The notes beneath the pieces are model-generated. The model worked only from the letters and a program-made list of their open reading frames with translations, ran no database searches and was not told the origin of the DNA. A DNA stretch of 64,000 bases from Silanimonas lenta DSM 16282 (GTDB lineage Bacteria; Pseudomonadota; Gammaproteobacteria; Xanthomonadales; Xanthomonadaceae), in the NCBI RefSeq assembly GCF_000429065.1, contig NZ_AUBD01000001.1:310001-374000 (forward strand), in the 5' to 3' direction. Shown here piece after piece: positions 59,153 to 64,000 of this stretch. Both the position numbers and the translations under genes were made by a program. Each line of letters starts with the position of its first letter. Within the stretch, counting starts at the first letter, position 1.

Positions 59153-59901
59153 ACGCCCTGCTGCTCTGGTTCCACCGCACCGGCTCGCCGCCGAACTTCG
59201 ACCGCTTCGCCGCCCGCTGGGTGCCATGGTGCTTCGGCATCGCCCTCGCGCTGCTGCTGCCGGCGGTCTACGGCGGCCTGTTCGTGGTGCCCACCGACTA
59301 CAAGCAGGGCGATGCCTTCCGCATCCTCTACGTGCACGTGCCGGCGGCCTGGGCGGCGATGTCGATCTTCATCGCCATGGCGGTGCAGGCCTTCATCGCC
59401 CTCGTCTGGCGGATCAAGCTCTGCGAGGTACTGGCGGTCTCCAGCGCGCCGGTGGGCGCGATCTTCGCCGCCATCACCCTCGTCACCGGCGCGATCTGGG
59501 GCCGCCCCACCTGGGGCACCTGGTGGGAGTGGGACCCCAGGCTCACCTCGATGCTGGTGATGTTCTTCCTCTACCTTGGCGTCATCGCGCTGCACGGTGC
59601 CATCGAGGACCGCCGCGCCGCCGCCCGCGCCGCCTGCTTCCTCGCCCTCATCGGCCTCGTGAACGTGCCGATCGTGCATTTCTCGGTGGACTGGTGGAAC
59701 AGCCTGCACCAGGGCCGCACGATCAGCATCGTGCGCGGGGAGTCGCAGATGCATCCCTCGATGCTCTGGCCGCTGGTGCTCGGGGTGCTGGCCACCAAGG
59801 CCTGGTACGTGGGCTCGCTGCTGCAGCGCGCCCGGGCCATGAACCTCGAGCACGAGAACGCCCAGCCCTGGGCCCGGGCCCTGGCCGCGGAGGTCCGCTG
59901 A
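59149..59901 (+). CDS. ccmC: heme handling protein CcmC
   Basis: Inner-membrane protein that loads heme on CcmE, 250 residues with six spans. The tryptophan-rich heme-binding WWEWDPRLT lies in WGTWWEWDPRLTSMLV; flanking histidines occur in YVHVPAAW and PIVHFSVDWWNSLHQG. The start overlaps the end of ccmB by 4 bp; the stop shares one base with the ccmD start. Confidence 0.96.
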   Translation: MNALLLWFHRTGSPPNFDRFAARWVPWCFGIALALLLPAVYGGLFVVPTDYKQGDAFRILYVHVPAAWAAMSIFIAMAVQAFIALVWRIKLCEVLAVSSAPVGAIFAAITLVTGAIWGRPTWGTWWEWDPRLTSMLVMFFLYLGVIALHGAIEDRRAAARAACFLALIGLVNVPIVHFSVDWWNSLHQGRTISIVRGESQMHPSMLWPLVLGVLATKAWYVGSLLQRARAMNLEHENAQPWARALAAEVR

Positions 59902-60059
59902 TGGAACACCTGCACGGCTGGTTCGTGGCCGCCGCCTACGCCTTCTTCGCCGTGATGCTGGCCGTCGATGCCCTGCTGCCGCGGTACCGGTTCACTGCGC
60001 TGCTGCGCGCCATCCGCCGGCGCGAGCAGCGTTCCAAAGCCTCTCCCGACACGCCATGA
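59901..60059 (+). CDS. ccmD: heme exporter protein CcmD
   Basis: A 52-residue single-span membrane protein (WFVAAAYAFFAVMLAVDALLP) with a basic cytoplasmic tail (RRREQRSKA). Small CcmD proteins stabilise the CcmC-CcmE interaction. It starts within the ccmC stop codon (TGATG) and overlaps ccmE by 4 bp. Confidence 0.92.
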   Translation: MEHLHGWFVAAAYAFFAVMLAVDALLPRYRFTALLRAIRRREQRSKASPDTP

Positions 60060-60613
60060 ATCCCGTCCGCCTCCGCCGCCTCTGGACCGTCCTCCTCGTG
60101 CTGCTGGCCGGTGCCGCCGGCACCGCCCTGATCGTCTGGGCCCTGCAGCGCAACATCACTTTCCTGCATTCGCCCACCGAGGTGCTGGCCGGGAAGGTGC
60201 CCGAGGAGGCACGGTTCCGCCTGGGCGGCATCCTGCTCGAGGGCAGCGTGCAGCGCGAGACCGGCTCGCTGCGCGTCGGCTTCAAGGTCACCGACCGCTT
60301 CAATGATTTCCCGGTGGTCTACGACGGCATCCTGCCGGACATGTTCCGCGAGGGCACCAGCGTGATCGCCACCGGTCGCATCCGCGACGGCGTGCTGGTG
60401 GCCGACGAGGTGCTGGCCAAGCACGACGAGCAGTACATGCCGAAGGAAGTGGCCGATGCCATCGCCGCGGCCAAGGCCAAGGAAGCAGCCGCCGCCGCGT
60501 CGGCACCGGCCGCCGAGGGCGAGGTCGATGCCGACATGGCCACGCCCGCCGACTCCAGCCCCGCACCGGACAGCGCCAACACCGGCGCTGCGCGACCCGA
60601 ATCGGGCGCCTGA
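60056..60613 (+). CDS. ccmE: periplasmic heme chaperone CcmE
   Basis: Membrane-anchored OB-fold chaperone that binds heme covalently, 185 residues. One N-terminal span (LWTVLLVLLAGAAGTALIVWAL), and the heme-binding histidine H123 with the nearby tyrosine Y127 in LAKHDEQYMP. The C-terminal tail after residue 140 is an Ala/Pro/Asp-rich extension (AAAASAPAAEGEVDAD onwards) of no conserved function. Confidence 0.96.
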   Translation: MNPVRLRRLWTVLLVLLAGAAGTALIVWALQRNITFLHSPTEVLAGKVPEEARFRLGGILLEGSVQRETGSLRVGFKVTDRFNDFPVVYDGILPDMFREGTSVIATGRIRDGVLVADEVLAKHDEQYMPKEVADAIAAAKAKEAAAAASAPAAEGEVDADMATPADSSPAPDSANTGAARPESGA

Positions 60614-60616
60614 CCG

Positions 60617-62557
60617 ATGCTGCCCGAACTCGGCAACCTCGCCCTGCTGCTCTCCCTCCTGCTCGCCACCGCGCTGGCGGTGCTGCCCCTGCTGGGCGCA
60701 CACCGGGGCATCGAGCCCTGGATGCGGATCGCCCGGCCGCTGGCCTACGGGCAGCTCCTGCTGATCGGCATCAGCTATGCCCTGCTCACCTGGGCCTTCA
60801 TCGACCATGACCTGTCGGTGGCCTACGTCGCTCGTAATTCGCACATCGACCTGCCGACGATGTACCAGATCAGCGGCGTGTGGGGCGGGCACGAGGGCTC
60901 CCTGCTGCTCTGGGTGCTGATCCTCGCTGTCTGGATCGCGGCAGTGGCGCGCTTCTCGCGCTCCCTGCCGCTGCCGGTGGTCTCCCGCGTGCTGGCGGTG
61001 ATGGGCCTCGTGAGCGTGGGCTTCCTCAGCTTCACCGCCTTCACCTCCAATCCCTTCGAGCGCCTGCTGCCGGCCGCCAGCACCGGGCAGGACCTGAACC
61101 CCCTGCTGCAGGACCCCGGGCTGATATTCCACCCGCCCCTGCTCTACACCGGCTACGTCGGCTTCGCCGTGGCCTTCGCCTTCGCGGTGGCCGCCCTGCT
61201 CGACGGCCGCGTGGACGCGCAGTGGGTGCGTTGGTCGCGGCCTTGGACCAATGTCGCCTGGGGGTTCCTCACCCTCGGCATCGGCCTCGGCAGCTACTGG
61301 GCCTACTACGAGCTCGGCTGGGGCGGTTGGTGGTTCTGGGACCCGGTGGAGAACGCCAGCTTCATGCCCTGGCTGGTCGGCGCCGCCCTGCTGCACTCGC
61401 AGGCCACCGCCGAGAAGCGCGGCAGCTTCCATGGCTGGACCTTGCTGCTCGCCATCGCCGCCTTCTCGCTCTCCCTGCTCGGCACCTTCCTGGTGCGCTC
61501 CGGCGTGCTCACCTCGGTGCATGCCTTCGCCAGCGATCCCGAGCGCGGCCTGTACATCCTCGGCTTCCTCGTGGCCGTGGTCGGCGGCTCGCTGGCGCTC
61601 TACGCCACCCGCGCGCCGCGCAACCTGCAGGCCCAGCCCTTCGCCGGCAGCTCGCGCGAGACCCTGATCCTCGCCAACAACCTGCTGCTCACCGCCGCCA
61701 CCGCCATGGTGCTGCTCGGCACCCTGTTCCCGCTGCTGGTCGATGCGCTGAAGCTGGGGCAGATCTCGGTGGGCCCGCCCTACTTCGGCCTGATGTTCAC
61801 CCTGCTGATGGCGCCGCTGGTGCTGCTGCTGCCCTTCGGCCCGCTGGCCCGCTGGGGCCGCGAGGACGCCGGGGCCTTGGGGCGGCTGATGGCGCCCTGG
61901 TTCGCGCTGGCCTTCATCGCCCTCGTGCTGGTGGCGCTGACCTGGCCGGCCGGCACCTTCAAGACCGCGGCCGGCATCGGCGGCGGGCTGTGGGTGCTGG
62001 CCGGTACCGGGGTGTTCCTGTGGCGGCGCCTCACGCTGCAGCGCCAACGTCTCACCGCCGAGATGGTGGGCATGCTGCTGGCGCATGCCGGCATCGGGGT
62101 GTTCGTGATCGGCGTGCTGGTGCTGGAGAGCACCATGGTGGAGCGCGACGTGGCCGCCCGCCCGGGCATGCGCTTCGAGGTGCGCGAGTACACCTTCGCC
62201 TTCGAGGGCGTGGCGGCCGAGCGCGGCCCCAACTACGACGCCGACGTGGCCACCGTGCGCCTGTTCCGCGAGGGCCGCGAGGTGGCGGTGCTGAAGCCCG
62301 AGAAGCGCTTCTACAATGCCGCCCGGCAGGTGATGACCGAGGCCAGCTACGATGCCGGACTGTTCCGCGATGTCTACGTCGCCCTCGGCGACCCCCTCGA
62401 TGCAGAGAAAGGGGAATGGGCCTTGCGGCTCTACGTGAAGCCTTTCATCCGCTGGATCTGGTTCGGCGCCCTGATGATGGCCATCGGCGCCTTCGTGGTG
62501 GCCTTCGACCGCCGCTTCCGCAAACCGGTGAAGGACGGGGCGGAGGCCCTGCGCTGA
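60617..62557 (+). CDS. ccmF: cytochrome c heme lyase subunit CcmF
   Basis: Large integral membrane component of the CcmFGH heme ligation complex, 646 residues with many spans. The tryptophan-rich motif GWGGWWFWDPVENASFMPWL is intact, together with YVARNSHIDLPTMYQISGVW and GHEGSLLLWVL. It shares 1 bp with ccmG (TGATG) and begins 3 bp after ccmE. Confidence 0.97.
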   Translation: MLPELGNLALLLSLLLATALAVLPLLGAHRGIEPWMRIARPLAYGQLLLIGISYALLTWAFIDHDLSVAYVARNSHIDLPTMYQISGVWGGHEGSLLLWVLILAVWIAAVARFSRSLPLPVVSRVLAVMGLVSVGFLSFTAFTSNPFERLLPAASTGQDLNPLLQDPGLIFHPPLLYTGYVGFAVAFAFAVAALLDGRVDAQWVRWSRPWTNVAWGFLTLGIGLGSYWAYYELGWGGWWFWDPVENASFMPWLVGAALLHSQATAEKRGSFHGWTLLLAIAAFSLSLLGTFLVRSGVLTSVHAFASDPERGLYILGFLVAVVGGSLALYATRAPRNLQAQPFAGSSRETLILANNLLLTAATAMVLLGTLFPLLVDALKLGQISVGPPYFGLMFTLLMAPLVLLLPFGPLARWGREDAGALGRLMAPWFALAFIALVLVALTWPAGTFKTAAGIGGGLWVLAGTGVFLWRRLTLQRQRLTAEMVGMLLAHAGIGVFVIGVLVLESTMVERDVAARPGMRFEVREYTFAFEGVAAERGPNYDADVATVRLFREGREVAVLKPEKRFYNAARQVMTEASYDAGLFRDVYVALGDPLDAEKGEWALRLYVKPFIRWIWFGALMMAIGAFVVAFDRRFRKPVKDGAEALR

Positions 62558-63096
62558 TGGGCCGCTGGCTGCCCCTGCTGCTGTTCGCTGCGCTCGCCGC
62601 GCTGCTCGGCGTGGGCGTGGTGATGAATGCCGGCAAGACCCAGACCGAGATCCAGTCGCCGCTGATCGGCCGGCCGGCACCCGATTTCGCCCTGCCGGAC
62701 TTCCGTGACCCCGATACCACCGTCACCCGCGCCGACCTGCTCGGCAGGCCCTACCTGCTCAACATCTGGGCGAGCTGGTGCGCGAGCTGCCGCATCGAAC
62801 ACCCGGTGATCGCCGAGCTGGCGCGCAGCGGCCGGATCATGGTGGTGGGCTACAACTACAAGGACGACCCCGCCGATGCCGCACGCTGGCTGGCGCAGTT
62901 CGGCGACCCCTTCCACCGCATCATCGCCGACGTGGAGGGCCGGGCCGCCATCGACTGGGGCATCTACGGCGCTCCGGAGACCTTCCTCGTCGATGCCACG
63001 GGCACCGTGCGCTGGAAGCATGTGGGTCCGGTCACGCCCGAGGTGGTGCAGCGCGAGCTACTGCCGCGGCTTTCGGCGCTGGAGACCGGCCCATGA
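62557..63096 (+). CDS. ccmG: thiol:disulfide interchange protein CcmG/DsbE
   Basis: Membrane-anchored periplasmic thioredoxin, 179 residues. One N-terminal span (LPLLLFAALAALLGVGVVM) and the active site C75-C78 in WASWCASCRIEHPVI, with the cis-proline loop YGAPETFLVD. It reduces CcmH or apocytochrome c cysteines before heme attachment. It overlaps ccmH by 4 bp. Confidence 0.95.
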   Translation: MGRWLPLLLFAALAALLGVGVVMNAGKTQTEIQSPLIGRPAPDFALPDFRDPDTTVTRADLLGRPYLLNIWASWCASCRIEHPVIAELARSGRIMVVGYNYKDDPADAARWLAQFGDPFHRIIADVEGRAAIDWGIYGAPETFLVDATGTVRWKHVGPVTPEVVQRELLPRLSALETGP

Positions 63097-63533
63097 CCCG
63101 CCGCATCTGGCAGACCCTGCTCGCTGCCCTGCTACTGGCCTTCGCCGCCGGCGCCGTCGCCCTGCATCCGAAGGACTTCCGCGATGCCGAGGAGGAGGCG
63201 CGCTACCGCGCCATCGCCCGCGAGCTGCGCTGCGTGATGTGCCAGAACCAGTCGCTCTCCGATTCGCCGGCCGGCGTGGCCGACGACATGCGGCAGCAGG
63301 TGCTGGTGCTGATCCGCGAGGGCAAGTCGGATGCCGAGATCAAGGCCTGGTTCCAGGCCCGCTACGGCGATTTCATCCTCTACCGCCCGCAGGTGAAGCC
63401 GGTGACCTGGGCCCTGTGGTTCGGCCCCGTCCTCCTGCTCCTGGCCGGAGCGGGTGTACTGGTGGCCATCGTGCGCCGGCAGCGCGCCACCGCGCCCGCC
63501 CAGCCGCCCCCGGACGATTCCCAGGAATGGTGA
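63093..63533 (+). CDS. ccmH: cytochrome c maturation protein CcmH
   Basis: A 146-residue thiol-redox protein with a signal peptide (LLAALLLAFAAGAVAL), the redox pair C47-C50 in LRCVMCQNQSLSDS, and one C-terminal span (ALWFGPVLLLLAGAGVLVAIV). It handles apocytochrome c cysteines with CcmG. It is the short form, so the TPR part is encoded separately by ccmI just downstream. Confidence 0.95.
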   Translation: MTRRIWQTLLAALLLAFAAGAVALHPKDFRDAEEEARYRAIARELRCVMCQNQSLSDSPAGVADDMRQQVLVLIREGKSDAEIKAWFQARYGDFILYRPQVKPVTWALWFGPVLLLLAGAGVLVAIVRRQRATAPAQPPPDDSQEW

Positions 63534-63537
63534 CCCG

Positions 63538-64000
63538 ATGACTGCATTCCTGCTGGGCGCCGCCGCCCTCGTGGCCCTTGCCCTCGCCTTCGTGCTACCC
63601 GCCCTGTGGAGCACGGCACGGCGCAGTGCCATCGTGCTCGCCATCGCCCTGCCGCTCGCTGCCGGCCTGCTCTATCTGCGCTTTGGCACGCCCGATGCAC
63701 TGGACCCCGGCAACCGCGCCCCGCCGCGCACCATCGAGGAGGCCGTAGCACAGCTGGAGCGCCGCCTGCAGCGCGAGCCGGAGAGCCTCGAGGGCTGGGT
63801 GCTGCTTGGCCGTACCCGCAAGAACCAGGGCCGCGAGACCGCCGCCGCCGGCCGCTTCGACGAGGCCATGGCGCATTTCGCCGCCTCGGCCCAGGCCTTC
63901 CGCCGCGCCCTGGCGATCGCGCCGCACGAGACCGACCTGCTGGTGGAAACGGCGGAAGCCATGTCACTCGCCAACGAGGAGCGGCATTTCGGTGCCGAAG
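63538..64000 (+). CDS. ccmI: cytochrome c maturation protein CcmI (cut by the window end)
   Basis: The first 154 codons of an apocytochrome c chaperone. Two N-terminal spans (FLLGAAALVALALAFVLPALW and IVLAIALPLAAGLLYLRFG) are followed by the start of a tetratricopeptide-repeat domain (RTIEEAVAQLERRLQREPESLEGWVLLGRT, FRRALAIAPHETDLLVETAEAM). The ATG at 63538 is 4 bp after the ccmH stop. The gene continues beyond 64000. Confidence 0.9.
   Translation, partial: MTAFLLGAAALVALALAFVLPALWSTARRSAIVLAIALPLAAGLLYLRFGTPDALDPGNRAPPRTIEEAVAQLERRLQREPESLEGWVLLGRTRKNQGRETAAAGRFDEAMAHFAASAQAFRRALAIAPHETDLLVETAEAMSLANEERHFGAE

Overview
The window is a very gene-dense, high-GC stretch of chromosome (no gap between genes exceeds about 150 bp) that looks like a gammaproteobacterium of the Xanthomonadales/Lysobacterales group. 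Reasons: the scpA-scpB-rluB and smc-zipA-ligA gene orders, an Smc/ScpAB condensin instead of MukBEF, a DUF3011 protein, an aryl-polyene/xanthomonadin-type pigment locus, and secreted subtilases with C-terminal domains of the GYFNxGRSGHG type. The placement is inferred from gene content only. I saw no tRNA, rRNA, insertion sequence, prophage or CRISPR array.

Layout. (1) 1-7330, plus strand: 2-oxoglutarate dehydrogenase complex sucA-sucB-lpdA, a terminator, a YhdH/AcuI-type reductase and a PilH-like stand-alone response regulator. (2) 7357-8821: cbpA co-chaperone and a divergent Prx5-type peroxiredoxin. (3) 8832-15112, minus strand: an operon gyrA, a secreted trypsin-like protease with four PDZ domains, a catalytically dead paralogue-like protein, and a WaaE-like glycosyltransferase, with 4-bp overlaps at the first two junctions. 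(4) 15196-17581: mtnA (methionine salvage), an unrecognised 237-residue protein, and a DUF3011 secreted protein. (5) 17712-25797, minus strand: yciI-like, bolA-like, smc, zipA, ligA, epmA. (6) 25886-31000, plus strand: a CsgG-like protein, a YciO/Sua5 protein, scpA, scpB, rluB.

(7) 31006-49785, minus strand: the main accessory locus. An almost gapless run of 20 genes encodes a type II aryl-polyene synthase (two ketosynthases, a chain-length-factor-like protein, ketoreductase, two dehydratase domains, two acyl carrier proteins, adenylation domain, thioesterase), an aromatic ammonia-lyase for the starter, a flavin halogenase-like enzyme, two acyltransferases, a glycosyltransferase, a LolA-like protein, an MMPL exporter and a DUF3261 lipoprotein. 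The run starts with a PLP aminotransferase and an omega-amidase, which belong biochemically to methionine salvage, and is followed by a small lipoprotein. The product is probably a membrane-anchored, possibly halogenated aryl polyene pigment exported to the outer membrane.

(8) 49854-57675, minus strand: two tandem paralogous giant secreted S8 serine proteases sharing a C-terminal domain that ends in a conserved FCPLCPR segment. (9) 57804-64000, plus strand: the System I cytochrome c maturation operon ccmABCDEFGH and a truncated ccmI.

The points I rate most worth following up are the protease/pseudoprotease pair translationally coupled to gyrA, the unusual build of the pigment operon (enzyme fusion, gene split, long gene overlap, aminotransferase/amidase lead genes) and the shared C-terminal module of the tandem subtilases.
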